Assembly (NCBI GenBank): GCA_023228645.1
Contig: JALOAT010000049.1
Location: 1 to 30,487, forward strand
Direction: 5' to 3'
Length of the DNA stretch: 30,487 nt
From: Gammaproteobacteria bacterium
GTDB lineage: Bacteria > Pseudomonadota > Gammaproteobacteria > Thiohalomonadales > Thiohalomonadaceae
The translations under genes and the position numbers were made by a program. This document shows, piece after piece, positions 13,442 through 21,816 of this stretch. Every line of letters starts with the position of its first letter. The stretch's first letter is position 1. The notes beneath the pieces are model-generated. The model worked only from the letters and a program-made list of their open reading frames with translations. It did no database searches and was not told the origin of the DNA.

Positions 13442-16141
13442 TCAGTCAAACGAAAATAAATCTTCAAACGTTTCTTTAGATGCTTTAGTAGCACTAAAGT
13501 TATACCCAAGAACACCAAAAATATTGGATAACTTCTTGTCCAAGAGAGCCTCTTCCATTGCTTTATGGTCAAACGGAAGATCTTGGAACCAGTCAGGAAG
13601 ATGAGTTTGATCCACAGGATATGCAATACTCGTTAATCCTAATGGGTTGTCCATTAGTTTACAAACCATAACTTTCATACCATCAGTGATTTCATTACTA
13701 TAATGATCGTCAAACCGCTTCTTCATATTATTCCAATTCATCGCAGCTCGAACGTGGCCAGGCATATTAACTTTGCCAGTTTGTTCTTCTCTTGCCACAT
13801 ATCCAGTAATACCATTTGCACCTTTTGGTGATCCCTTCTTCCAACCTGGCCATTCTCTAAATTCCATTCGGAAATTGTCAACGAATTCATAAATTTCTTC
13901 ATCATCCGTACCATCCAGGACCTTCATCAAAACCTCAGTTAAGAAATTTTGAATGACCTTTGGGGTATCTGATCTCTTGATTTCAATACCAAGTGCCTTC
14001 AACTTACCAGGCTTACCATCAATATCAACACGCTTACCGTCAATATCATAGCATAGAGCTGCATATCTCTTCTTCTTAAGATACATACCACGTTCAGCCA
14101 AAATTTCCCGGCCAGCAGCAATAATTGCTCCTCTTTCTAAGCTGGTATTAAACCTGAACCTCATAAATTCTGGGAAACTTTCGTTCACCAAATCTGCAAT
14201 ATTGTCATAAAGCTCAGCAACAGTTTCCTTATTCCATTCATAATGATCTTTAAGCACAGGATATGCGCTAAAATAACAAGAGTCAGTATCACCATAAACA
14301 ATTGCCGGACCGTTGTGGTTATAATCACCAGCAATATATTCATTAATTTTACTCATCATATGGCGAGTAATATTACGCCCAGTCAACGTTGTACTTTGAC
14401 CCATTCTCTGATCATAATATCGGCAATATTGATTCAAAAGAGCACCATATAGTGAATTTAGAAGAATCTTCTTAATCAACTGACGCTTGTCATAGAATGC
14501 AATCTTTTCCTGGATTTCAGCTAACTCTTCCTTTGAAGCTTTACGATCGCGAGCCTTATCCATCTCTTTGATCCATTTCTTCATTTCAGCTTGAAGTTGC
14601 TTACGCTCAGCATACCATCGAGCTAATAGCCCCGGTATGATACCATCACTATCAGTTCTAAACAATGTACCGTTAGCTGATATACACATTCCTGAATCAG
14701 GAGCAAATATTGTTTCATACCATTCACGGGCAGACTGTGTTATCGTTTGACCGTTTTCCAATTCAACTGTCAAAATTGTTGTAGTGCATTCCATCACTTC
14801 TTCAAATTCAATCACATTGAATAATTCACCCCAAGCATCAGACAATGTCGCATTTTTATTTGATGCAATATAATTCCTAATGAACTGTTCAGTAAGGGGA
14901 AGTTGGAATTGACCAATAATGGTTTCAGGACTGATATTTAGGGCTCGAATCGCTGACGGATACAGTGAGTTAATATCAACTGACCCAATCCATTGGTGCA
15001 TACCTACTCTTGGATCTGCAACATAAGCACCAGCAACTGATTCACCAGATTCGCCTTCTTTTCGGCCCTTCTTTCTTGGAGCGACCAAGCCCTTACTATG
15101 AACTTCAATATTAATTGCTTGCTCAATAAGCGCCACAGAACCTGACGTTTTTGTGATCAAAACAGTGTTTTCGTGAGCCAATTGATTTGAAAGATCAATA
15201 TATTGGTTCTTGGCGTCAATTTTTACAATAAGCATAACGTCCTGTCTGTTATATTCAACAAACGTTTTGAAATCTTTTTTGTAAAGTTGATCTAACGAAC
15301 CTTCATAAGCCGTTTTACGTTCTTTAACCTCAACTTCGCCCACGTTATCCAAGGAATAACTGTGAAGCTCATTATAGGTGTATTTTTTATACAGATCCAA
15401 ATAATCTAAATGTATTCGACCGACTAATTCATATGTTAGTTGAGTCTTACCATACATTTCAAATCGACGTTCGCTTGGATATTGGTTCCAAAGACAAAAA
15501 CGTTTAGTTTTTTCTTTCTTAGAAACAAATTCAATTCGCTTAATAATGTATGGAATATCGAATGTAGTTGAGTTCCACCCAGTTAAAACGTCAGCATCTT
15601 CAATCGCAGTAAAAAAGTGATCAAAAAGTTCATCTTCTGTTTTACAAAGAATAGTATCCTCAAATTGATCAGTGATCTTTTTTGCTTCCATAAAAGTCAA
15701 TGTCGGTGGACCAATGACGTATGTTAATAGTTTACCAGTCCAATTCTGGTAAACAGTTATTGCAGTAATTTTGCCGTGAGGATCTTCTGGTGAACTAAAA
15801 CCACGCTTTGGATCAAAGTCCACCTCAATATCGAGGAATCCAATGTTTAGATTTGGTGCTTCACAACCTAAGTAATTTTCTTCTAAATGTCGTGTAATCG
15901 CGTCATAGTCATCTTCAAATAAGTTATATTCAGATACTGATTGGCGCTCTTTTTGGAATTCTTTATAATTATTTGATTCGTATTTGATTAATTTATCACC
16001 ATACATTGAATCAAAAGAACCCTTTTTACTCTTTGCGTAAAAGCGATATAATGCTGGTGTTTTTTTGAAAATTCGTTGACCATTAATTCTTTCAACGACG
16101 TGTAGGGTATCTGCGATTTTAATCGCATCGACATAAGTCAT
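13442..16141 (-). CDS. Replicative family B DNA polymerase, T4 gp43-like
   Basis: This is an 899-aa polymerase with a 3'-5' proofreading domain: exo I D104/E106 (GFLDIEVDF), exo II in LTGWNSTTFDIPYI (186-199), exo III in YNRQDVMLI (297-305). Palm motifs follow: A, SVDINSLYPS (387-396, catalytic D389); B, KKILLNSLYGALLN (557-570); C, VYGDTDSCYF (615-624). It has the length and T4-like domain order of gp43. The C-terminus ETFEDLFSFD is an acidic-hydrophobic clamp-binding tail comparable to the LFDMFDF end of RB69 gp43. The ATG has GGAG upstream in the same TGGAGATAATAAT context as the DsbA-like gene. No intron or intein is seen. Confidence 0.95.
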   Translation of the reverse strand: MTYVDAIKIADTLHVVERINGQRIFKKTPALYRFYAKSKKGSFDSMYGDKLIKYESNNYKEFQKERQSVSEYNLFEDDYDAITRHLEENYLGCEAPNLNIGFLDIEVDFDPKRGFSSPEDPHGKITAITVYQNWTGKLLTYVIGPPTLTFMEAKKITDQFEDTILCKTEDELFDHFFTAIEDADVLTGWNSTTFDIPYIIKRIEFVSKKEKTKRFCLWNQYPSERRFEMYGKTQLTYELVGRIHLDYLDLYKKYTYNELHSYSLDNVGEVEVKERKTAYEGSLDQLYKKDFKTFVEYNRQDVMLIVKIDAKNQYIDLSNQLAHENTVLITKTSGSVALIEQAINIEVHSKGLVAPRKKGRKEGESGESVAGAYVADPRVGMHQWIGSVDINSLYPSAIRALNISPETIIGQFQLPLTEQFIRNYIASNKNATLSDAWGELFNVIEFEEVMECTTTILTVELENGQTITQSAREWYETIFAPDSGMCISANGTLFRTDSDGIIPGLLARWYAERKQLQAEMKKWIKEMDKARDRKASKEELAEIQEKIAFYDKRQLIKKILLNSLYGALLNQYCRYYDQRMGQSTTLTGRNITRHMMSKINEYIAGDYNHNGPAIVYGDTDSCYFSAYPVLKDHYEWNKETVAELYDNIADLVNESFPEFMRFRFNTSLERGAIIAAGREILAERGMYLKKKRYAALCYDIDGKRVDIDGKPGKLKALGIEIKRSDTPKVIQNFLTEVLMKVLDGTDDEEIYEFVDNFRMEFREWPGWKKGSPKGANGITGYVAREEQTGKVNMPGHVRAAMNWNNMKKRFDDHYSNEITDGMKVMVCKLMDNPLGLTSIAYPVDQTHLPDWFQDLPFDHKAMEEALLDKKLSNIFGVLGYNFSATKASKETFEDLFSFD

Positions 16142-16243
16142 ATTATTATTATCTCCACTTTTGCCTGGATATTAGGCTTTCTTTGTCACGGTTATTTTAA
16201 GCGCATAACCAACGCAATGTATTTACATTAGTTTCTTGTAGAC

Positions 16244-16270
16244 ATTTAATGGGGAATTACCCCATTAAAT
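16244..16270 (-). terminator. 11-bp stem hairpin after the DsbA-like gene
   Basis: ATTTAATGGGG (16244-16254) and its exact complement (16260-16270) flank a five-base loop and overlap the stop codon of the DsbA-like gene. No T-run follows on the minus strand, so it may only attenuate read-through into the polymerase gene. The rest of the 123-base gap holds TGTAAATA at 16220-16227, one base off the T4 late consensus and inside a palindrome; I do not call it a promoter. Confidence 0.6.
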
Positions 16271-16531
16271 AATGCCAGCAGCGTGAAGCAATTGATCAAC
16301 AGTTGATTGCTTCTCTTCACGAGCCTGAATAGCATCTTCTTTTTGTTGCTTATAACCAAGCTTGATGGCTTCATTGATTTCGGCTGGTTTAACTTGAAGT
16401 TCTTCAGCCAAATTCTTCACAGCATCCTTCAAGGAACCCTTTAAGGTTTCAATTTCTTCCAAAGTGTCAATGCCGGCGTTAATGATACTCTTGACCTTAG
16501 TCTTTTGAGTGTCAGAAATATTTAGAGTCAT
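16265..16531 (-). CDS. DsbA-like dsDNA-binding protein
   Basis: The 88-aa protein is probably all helical and charged: an N-terminal helix pair (KVKSIINAGIDTLEEIETLK), then LKDAVKNLAEELQVKPAEINEAIKLGY. This matches the layout of T4 DsbA (89 aa: E.L-LIKDI...DELGVD...FN-LLALYHK), a small protein that binds double-stranded DNA near late promoters. The frame opens at an ATG 12 bases further upstream, but GGAG lies inside that extension and selects the ATG at 16531. A clear sigma70-like promoter precedes it. It leads the polymerase-clamp-dpdA unit. The match is by pattern, so moderate. Confidence 0.6.
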   Translation of the reverse strand: MTLNISDTQKTKVKSIINAGIDTLEEIETLKGSLKDAVKNLAEELQVKPAEINEAIKLGYKQQKEDAIQAREEKQSTVDQLLHAAGII

Positions 16532-16558
16532 TATTATCTCCATTTATGTTATAGACAA

Positions 16559-16588
16559 AATATACAGTATTTTATTCAAAAATGTCAA
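16559..16588 (-). promoter_or_regulatory. Sigma70-like promoter before the DsbA-like gene
   Basis: The minus strand shows TTGACA (16583-16588), an 18-base spacer and TATATT (16559-16564). The -35 box is inside the last codons of the 55-aa ORF. It is the strongest visible promoter for the replication/modification unit that continues to the glycosyltransferase. Confidence 0.65.
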
Positions 16589-16739
16589 AATCTATTCTTG
16601 TGTTTCCTAATTTTTTAGTCAGATTTTCAAACATCGCTATAGTGTCTCTTGCCAAATTCAAGAGCTCGATTTCTTTTCGAATTTTATCAAACGTTGCATC
16701 AAGGTGATCCAAATCTACGTGATAAAATTTTGAAAGCAT
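16572..16739 (-). CDS. Short ORF, 55 aa, between ligase and DsbA-like genes
   Basis: The ATG shares its A with the ligase stop codon (TAATG), with CAGGG about ten bases upstream, so translational coupling is likely. The protein begins MLSKFYHVDLDHLDATFDKI, continues as a charged helix or coiled coil (RKEIELLNLARDTIAMFENL) and ends NTRIDFDIFE. The ending is acidic-hydrophobic like T4-type clamp-binding tails, and the gene lies next to the DsbA-like gene, as gene 33 does in T4. A reduced gp33-type co-activator is therefore possible, but at 55 aa it is half the usual size and there is no direct homology I can claim. Confidence 0.6.
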   Translation of the reverse strand: MLSKFYHVDLDHLDATFDKIRKEIELLNLARDTIAMFENLTKKLGNTRIDFDIFE

Positions 16740-18097
16740 TAGATTTTACCCTGCCCTAAAGAACGGAATCGTTTAAATCGAGGAAAACGGAGTGACCAAG
16801 TATCACCATCCTTATTCTTAGTAATCATATCAAATTCAATTTCAACAATCTCACCAATAAGCTCGCCACGCCGATCCCAAAAATCCTTCAGCATCTCATC
16901 AGTAAAACCAGTACCAACGTTTGATTTGATAGGCTTACCATCAAATTCGCCCGAAACTACCAAGTTGCCCATAACGCCGTCACGTTTCTTACCTTCTTTA
17001 CCAGGTTCAATGTCGATAATTTGAAGATCGGCTGATTCACTTGGCTTCCATTTTAGCCAAGACTGTGACCGCTTACATTCATAAACAGCATCAACGTCCT
17101 TGACCATAATTCCTTCATAACCAAGAGCAACCATTTCATTATAAAATTCAGTCATTTTCTCAACACCTTCATCAGTGTCAAGATCCACATATAATTTGCT
17201 GACTACTGAAAGTGCTCCGTTACTAATTTGAGTGAAAGTTGGTTCAAGATCAGCTAATATTTCGTGCCGATCTCTAAGTCCCATAATAGACTTGCCGTTA
17301 AAAAATTCTCCCATAGGAACAATATCAAACATAGCATAATACGCAGCGCTTGTATCTACGTCATATTTTCTATTAGCTTGGGTCATCAATTCCTGAAAAG
17401 TTGCAGAAACCATTTCCCCATCAATCATAAGTGATAGTGGTGATTGTGATAGAAATTCTTTTAGATATTTTTCAATATGAGGAAAATTTTCATTCCTGAT
17501 ACCATTACGAGTATAAAGTTCAACAGTATCGTTATCCTTATCCAAAATGGCGGTAATACGAATCCCATCAAGTTTTGGATCAATTGCCTTCTTGCCCTTC
17601 ATCTTCTTTGGATGCTTTTTAGAGTCATCAGCTAATTGAACTGACCAAACAGGAATTAGATACTTTAAACAATCACCACCGACTTCAATTAGCACTTTAT
17701 TTACGGTAGTTTCAGTGACCCCGCAACGCATATCTTTAGCCAAGATATTACGATAAAATGAGTTCCAATCAACAATACAAGACTTTTCAGCAGCTTCCAT
17801 AACTGCATCTCTAGCAGCGTTTCCAGTCAATTCTCGACTAGCTAATTTTTCAGCCAATTGGCAGAAATCGATCCAAGAAAACTTGCCGTCCTCTTGAAGT
17901 TCTTGATCAGTAAATCCAGCTTCATCAATCAAAGGGAGTTTTTTAATACCAAAAACTCGACGTGAATCATATGCTAACTTAAAAGCTTCAAACAGTTCAA
18001 AGCATCCTTCAACAGCCGCTTTGCGTAGAATGACTTTCTTTTCATTACTACCTGAGGTTTGTTTTAATTTTTGAATATATTTTGTTGCTCGAAGCAT
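16739..18097 (-). CDS. ATP-dependent DNA ligase, T4 gp30-like
   Basis: The 452-aa ligase seals nicks between Okazaki fragments and in repair. Motif I is KLDGIR (175-180), with K175 the adenylated lysine. LMIDGEMVSATFQEL is motif III, GYEGIMVKDVDA motif IV, and SWLKWKP motif V. The N-terminal ~150 residues form the DNA-binding domain seen in T4-type ligases (AAEKSCIVDWNSFYRNILAKDM), and the C-terminal OB domain ends WSLRFPRFKRFR. The length is close to T4 gp30 (487 aa). The ATG overlaps the stop of the preceding zinc-binding gene (TAATG) with GGGAAG upstream, and its own stop overlaps the 55-aa ORF. Confidence 0.92.
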   Translation of the reverse strand: MLRATKYIQKLKQTSGSNEKKVILRKAAVEGCFELFEAFKLAYDSRRVFGIKKLPLIDEAGFTDQELQEDGKFSWIDFCQLAEKLASRELTGNAARDAVMEAAEKSCIVDWNSFYRNILAKDMRCGVTETTVNKVLIEVGGDCLKYLIPVWSVQLADDSKKHPKKMKGKKAIDPKLDGIRITAILDKDNDTVELYTRNGIRNENFPHIEKYLKEFLSQSPLSLMIDGEMVSATFQELMTQANRKYDVDTSAAYYAMFDIVPMGEFFNGKSIMGLRDRHEILADLEPTFTQISNGALSVVSKLYVDLDTDEGVEKMTEFYNEMVALGYEGIMVKDVDAVYECKRSQSWLKWKPSESADLQIIDIEPGKEGKKRDGVMGNLVVSGEFDGKPIKSNVGTGFTDEMLKDFWDRRGELIGEIVEIEFDMITKNKDGDTWSLRFPRFKRFRSLGQGKI

Positions 18098-18309
18098 TAT
18101 ACTTTTCTTCCCATTACGGCTAAATCATTTTTGATAGTATCATCAGACATATATTGATATCCGCCCTTATTATAAGCAACTGTCACACGCTTAGCTTTTC
18201 TCCGGGCTTCCTGAATTGCTTCTTTTCGACCACATTCCAAACAAGTATCGTATCCAAGAGCTAATCTCTTGTCCGAATACTCATCATCACACTCAATACA
18301 AAATGCCAT
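18097..18309 (-). CDS. Small zinc-binding protein, 70 aa
   Basis: Two CxxC pairs, C4-x2-C7 and C23-x2-C26, form a probable zinc ribbon (CIECDDEYSDKRLALGYDTCLECG). A basic helix follows (RKEAIQEARRKAKRVTVAY) and a short tail. The layout recalls TraR/DksA-like or other small phage zinc-finger proteins but lacks a diagnostic motif, so the partner (DNA, RNA or polymerase) is open. It is the first gene of a unit with ligase and the 55-aa ORF, driven by a good promoter (18331-18359). Confidence 0.7.
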   Translation of the reverse strand: MAFCIECDDEYSDKRLALGYDTCLECGRKEAIQEARRKAKRVTVAYNKGGYQYMSDDTIKNDLAVMGRKV

Positions 18310-18330
18310 ATTCCTACCTTTCTTAGGCTC

Positions 18331-18359
18331 AGAATAACACCATTGCGATTTTTAGTCAA
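18331..18359 (-). promoter_or_regulatory. Sigma70-like promoter for the ligase unit
   Basis: The minus strand shows TTGACT (18354-18359), a 17-base spacer and TATTCT (18331-18336), all in the 56-base gap between the RyR-domain gene and the zinc-binding gene. It marks the border between late fibre genes and the DNA-metabolism unit. Confidence 0.65.
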
Positions 18360-18365
18360 TGAAAT

Positions 18366-18932
18366 TTATTTTTTAGTGATTTTAAATCCGTTATCTTGGA
18401 GTACCTTAATCAGGTCTTTAATAACTTTAGGTTTGATGTCTCTTTCAGATTCATCTAATTGTGACCATTCTTTGATCAATGGGTGAGTTTTGTCTTCATC
18501 ATTTCTCATTTCACCATAGCGCCATCCATTTTGGCGGCGTTCGTTCAGCCAATCTTCGTGAAGAACTTTAGCAAATTGCTCAGCTAACGAGGAATAATCA
18601 TCATTTGAGACGTAATTGTCAAATAAATCTTTGTTTTCAATTAAGCTTGATTCAAGGATAAAATTACCCATATGTAATGTTTTAGATAGTTTATTAGCCA
18701 GGTCATCCATTTGGTGTTCTGTAGGACATTCCTTTAAAGGAATGATATACCAATGTTCGCCATCTAACACTTTATGAAACATTTTAGTTTTTGTTGGCTC
18801 ACCGTCATCATTAGTAGTTTTAATTACTGCAATAATATCTGGTAACATATCAGCCACGACTGAATAGAATAAAGCTCTGGATTCTTTATTCATTTCTTTA
18901 GTGTTAATCTTTACAAAATGTTTCAGTTTCAT
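18366..18932 (-). CDS. RyR-domain protein
   Basis: In this 188-aa protein residues about 115-165 match the RyR repeat family first known from ryanodine receptors: AKVLHEDWLNERRQNGWRYG, then KTHPLIKEWSQLDESERD. The preceding ~110 residues are an uncharacterised alpha/beta region (MFHKVLDGEHWYIIPLKE). RyR domains occur in many phages and bacteria with no settled function; ligand binding has been suggested. The ATG overlaps the chaperone stop by four bases (ATGA). Its place at the end of the fibre cluster suggests late expression, but it need not be structural. Confidence 0.75.
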   Translation of the reverse strand: MKLKHFVKINTKEMNKESRALFYSVVADMLPDIIAVIKTTNDDGEPTKTKMFHKVLDGEHWYIIPLKECPTEHQMDDLANKLSKTLHMGNFILESSLIENKDLFDNYVSNDDYSSLAEQFAKVLHEDWLNERRQNGWRYGEMRNDEDKTHPLIKEWSQLDESERDIKPKVIKDLIKVLQDNGFKITKK

Positions 18933-19324
18933 TCGCTTATCCCATAATCACTAAGTTTAGGCCAAACAACATCTTCTGGGTTTTCATACGTTTGTGGCAT
19001 ATCACGCAATGCTTTACGATAATTTGCATACTTGACTTTCAAATCATCTGGAACGTCAGACAACTGCGTCCAATCAGTGCCATTCAATAGGCCATTTCTT
19101 GCAATTCTGATTGAGAACCAATCTTGGTATATTTCAGCAGGCTTGAACGTAACCTTACCTTCATTCACATATGGAATAAGGTCTTTAGTATGGATCATTT
19201 CGTTATAAGAAAGATACTCTGCTTTGGTCACTTCTACTGTTGGCGATGGAATATCATTATGAAACTCATCATCATACCACCCCATAAACTTTCCAGTTTC
19301 TTCGTTGTAATGTAAATATATCAT
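18929..19324 (-). CDS. Tail fibre assembly chaperone
   Basis: The 131-aa protein contains the C-terminal signature of fibre-assembly chaperones of the Tfa/DUF4376 kind: IARNGLLNGTDWTQLSDVPD followed by YANYRKALRDMP and EDVVWPKL. Such proteins help the C-terminal receptor-binding part of a fibre to trimerise. Reading from an in-frame TTG at 19348 would add eight residues overlapping the previous gene; the ATG at 19324, two bases after the fibre stop, is the better start. Its position directly after the fibre-tip gene fits the usual fibre-then-chaperone order. Confidence 0.8.
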   Translation of the reverse strand: MIYLHYNEETGKFMGWYDDEFHNDIPSPTVEVTKAEYLSYNEMIHTKDLIPYVNEGKVTFKPAEIYQDWFSIRIARNGLLNGTDWTQLSDVPDDLKVKYANYRKALRDMPQTYENPEDVVWPKLSDYGISE

Positions 19325-19326
19325 TT

Positions 19327-20949
19327 TTAAAATCCAACTGCTATCCAATAAATCCCAAGATTTCCTCGGGTTCTAAGCTGCCAATATGAAGAAGCTACAT
19401 AATAAACACCAGCAACGTCATCAACAGAGTCATTGTTTGGGTTCATTGTACTACCAATAGCCACGCTTAAGACTGCATTTGGCCAAGAGGTGTTCCAATA
19501 TACTGTTTTGATGCCGCCGCTTCCAGACTGATATCTTCCCCATTGTATCATTAAATCACCATTGAATCGGGCGTATCCGTTACCAGAAAATGTTGGTGCA
19601 GACTGGAAAGCACCTGATGAATTAATGTAAAGAGTATGTCCACTCATTTCAGTAGTCACACCACTACCTGGTTTACCAATAACTTGTAAGGTATCCGGAG
19701 TAAAGCCAGCATCAACATAACCACTGTTGGCTGTAACTCTACCAAAAGCGCCCGGTGGCGTAAATGGTGATATACCAGTAATAATACCGTGCTGATTTAC
19801 TGAATATGTGGCATATTGATTCGTGCCGCCACCGTGCCTTACTGGCAAATCATAATTAATGTTTGTTGCCGATGTACCATTAATAGCAATAGTGCCACCC
19901 GAGCTGGTCATACTAATGCTTGACTTGTTAGATATATCTGTACCACTCGGTACGTTTATTGATAAGCCAGCTGACCCATTTGAAGCTGAAGTGATTCGAC
20001 CGGTAGCATCAACAGTAATATTTGCACTAGAATATGATCCAGGAGCAACGCCAGAATTTCTGATTGAAAAAGTTATACCAGCACCGGGGCCTGAATCTGG
20101 ATCATATCCACTCAAATCTAGACCTTGACCAGCAGTAAGTATCAAATAATCATTCCAAACAACAGGAACCGCTGTTGTATTATTAGATGAACCACCAGAA
20201 GTAGCATTAACTCTAAATGTTTGGAACATACTATTATCGCTAATATTTGTAATAATTCCTTTGGAGTTAACTGTTACAATTGAATTTCGATAAGTTCCAG
20301 CAGTTATCGACTGTGTTGGCAAATCTAAAGATATAGTACCTGATGTAGTAATTGGCGATCCGGAAACTGAAATCGATGATCCTGGAGAGTTAACTGCTAT
20401 ACTAGTAACACCAGTCGAGGTTGAGTTACGCCATTTTCCACTAACATATTTTAGTATCTGGCCTTCAGATGGGCTACTAATGACAACGTCGCCTAAAGAG
20501 CCAGCTAATGTTAATGATCCAGCAGTTCCTGCTATAGCATTATCAACATATGTTTTATTTGTCAAATCATCACCAGCCGTCGGAACAAAGCTAGTTTTGA
20601 CTCGCATTGGCGTTCCGTCTGACCAAGTAGCAGTCCAGGCTTGTGTTGCTTCCACATATCTTAAAGTAGCATAATTGCCAGCTCGAGCAACTTCAATACC
20701 AGACTGGTCTGGATTAGTTTGACCATTGGCCATTTTATTTAATGTAATGACTTTATCTTCAACTTGTACTTCGTGAACAGCCAGCTGGGTTAAATTACCA
20801 TAAACGTTCAAGTTGGCATTAATATTAAGAACGTCATTAAGTTTATCATATTCAATAGTGGCATAGTTTGTATGGGCCACACCTTGTTCACCAATGGCTA
20901 ATTTATCAACCAAAGCACCATTTTTAAATACTCTATTATAATCTGCCAT
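19327..20949 (-). CDS. Tail fibre protein, probable distal receptor-binding subunit
   Basis: This is a 540-aa fibre. The N-terminal ~60 residues look like an attachment domain (YNRVFKNGALVDKLAIG), followed by VQVEDKVITLNKMANG, a pattern seen in T4-like fibres. The shaft carries a TNKTYVDNAI trimerisation-type segment, one LTD-like module (SLGDVVISSPSEGQILKY) and GTY/GSY..VTVD..GRIT repeats. The C-terminal ~85 residues (DLMIQWGRYQSGSGGIKTVY to the end GIYWIAVGF) resemble the gp53-like tip domain of phage fibres. The start overlaps the preceding stop by one base (TGATG). The chaperone gene right after it supports a receptor-binding role. Confidence 0.8.
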   Translation of the reverse strand: MADYNRVFKNGALVDKLAIGEQGVAHTNYATIEYDKLNDVLNINANLNVYGNLTQLAVHEVQVEDKVITLNKMANGQTNPDQSGIEVARAGNYATLRYVEATQAWTATWSDGTPMRVKTSFVPTAGDDLTNKTYVDNAIAGTAGSLTLAGSLGDVVISSPSEGQILKYVSGKWRNSTSTGVTSIAVNSPGSSISVSGSPITTSGTISLDLPTQSITAGTYRNSIVTVNSKGIITNISDNSMFQTFRVNATSGGSSNNTTAVPVVWNDYLILTAGQGLDLSGYDPDSGPGAGITFSIRNSGVAPGSYSSANITVDATGRITSASNGSAGLSINVPSGTDISNKSSISMTSSGGTIAINGTSATNINYDLPVRHGGGTNQYATYSVNQHGIITGISPFTPPGAFGRVTANSGYVDAGFTPDTLQVIGKPGSGVTTEMSGHTLYINSSGAFQSAPTFSGNGYARFNGDLMIQWGRYQSGSGGIKTVYWNTSWPNAVLSVAIGSTMNPNNDSVDDVAGVYYVASSYWQLRTRGNLGIYWIAVGF

Positions 20950-21755
20950 CAGAAGCTATCCCATTTCCTAATACTAAATTTACCAGTTATATTTACACCA
21001 GTATTGGTAGTTGTGTATGTTACAATAACATTACCACTTGACACATTTACACCAAATGTGACTCCTATGTCTACAGTTTGAGCAGTAGCTCTTTCTGCAA
21101 TGTTAGCAGTTGTGGTGCTATTCGCAACAGTTAGAGTACCAACTCTGAAATTAGTGCCGCGTTTTAATATATAATCAACCAACATACCGCTGGTTGCAGA
21201 AGCCGAATAAGTTAAGCCGCCTCCGACGGCAACATTAGTCGCTGCATTATTCAAAGTTAATGTTTGTGTTGGCTGGGCTGCTAAGGCAGCATTCGCACCA
21301 ACAAATGATATCGATGCTGCTGAAATTGATCCAGTAACAGTCAAGTTGCCAGTTACAGTTTCACCAGTAGTGGTCCAAAGATGGCGCTGGGCATTTGAAA
21401 TTACTAATGCTAATTGATTTGGATTTGGTCTATAAAAACCTGTAGTCTTTTCATTACTAAATGAAATACCTGGTGCGCTTAGGGTGCCATCAAGTGCCAA
21501 TTGGCCAACGCCCTTCCATTCTAACGTAGCTTCTGAATAAACTTCAAGCCCTTTAGTGTCAGTATTAAAGCGTAAATAACCATTCTGGCCAGCAGTATTC
21601 CGTTGAGCTGTAGTTCCTGCTGGCAATTTCAATGATCCAGTGGAGTTTGATGACCAAGTATGGTCTCCATTATTTTTAGACAGAATTACTGACCCTTCCG
21701 TTGCGGCGAGGCCAGTAATATCCGTTATACTAATTTGATTTGGATTAATTCCCAT
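20949..21755 (-). CDS. Tail fibre or collar-type protein, 268 aa
   Basis: A structural protein of Gly/Thr/Ser-rich beta type. ILSKNNGDHTWSSNSTG and LPAGTTAQRNTAGQNGYLRF (residues ~45-64) form a motif common in phage fibres, where trimmed reads of GYLRFN..TKGLEVYS follow. Its C-terminal ~80 residues (YILKRGTNFRVGTLTVANST to GKFSIRKWDSF) resemble the ends of the two large fibres at 24380 and 25284. ATG start with AGGGA nine bases upstream, within an inverted repeat that also encloses a late promoter (21761-21803). It overlaps the next fibre gene by one base. Confidence 0.7.
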   Translation of the reverse strand: MGINPNQISITDITGLAATEGSVILSKNNGDHTWSSNSTGSLKLPAGTTAQRNTAGQNGYLRFNTDTKGLEVYSEATLEWKGVGQLALDGTLSAPGISFSNEKTTGFYRPNPNQLALVISNAQRHLWTTTGETVTGNLTVTGSISAASISFVGANAALAAQPTQTLTLNNAATNVAVGGGLTYSASATSGMLVDYILKRGTNFRVGTLTVANSTTTANIAERATAQTVDIGVTFGVNVSSGNVIVTYTTTNTGVNITGKFSIRKWDSF

Positions 21756-21760
21756 AATTC

Positions 21761-21803
21761 AAGGTCCCTGATTTCAATAATATTTATTAGAACCAGGGAC
21801 CTT
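21761..21803 (-). promoter_or_regulatory. Late promoter in the loop of an RBS-sequestering inverted repeat
   Basis: A perfect 10-bp inverted repeat (21761-21770 with 21794-21803) encloses a 23-base loop. On the minus strand the loop contains AATAAATA (21788-21781), a T4-type late promoter core, and the downstream arm contains the Shine-Dalgarno AGGGA of the gene starting at 21755. Read-through RNA could hide the ribosome site, while late transcripts would start past the upstream arm and leave it free. Confidence 0.6.
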
Positions 21804-21816
21804 TAAATTAAAGTTA

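Noticed and set aside
13390..13626. 78-codon minus-strand frame at the end of the polymerase gene
   Set aside because: It is inside the polymerase coding region in another frame and has no recognisable protein features.
16220..16227. TGTAAATA as a late promoter for DNA polymerase
   Set aside because: It is one base off the T4 consensus but lies in a palindrome (AATGTATTTACATT) and differs from the AATAAATA form used at the other sites.
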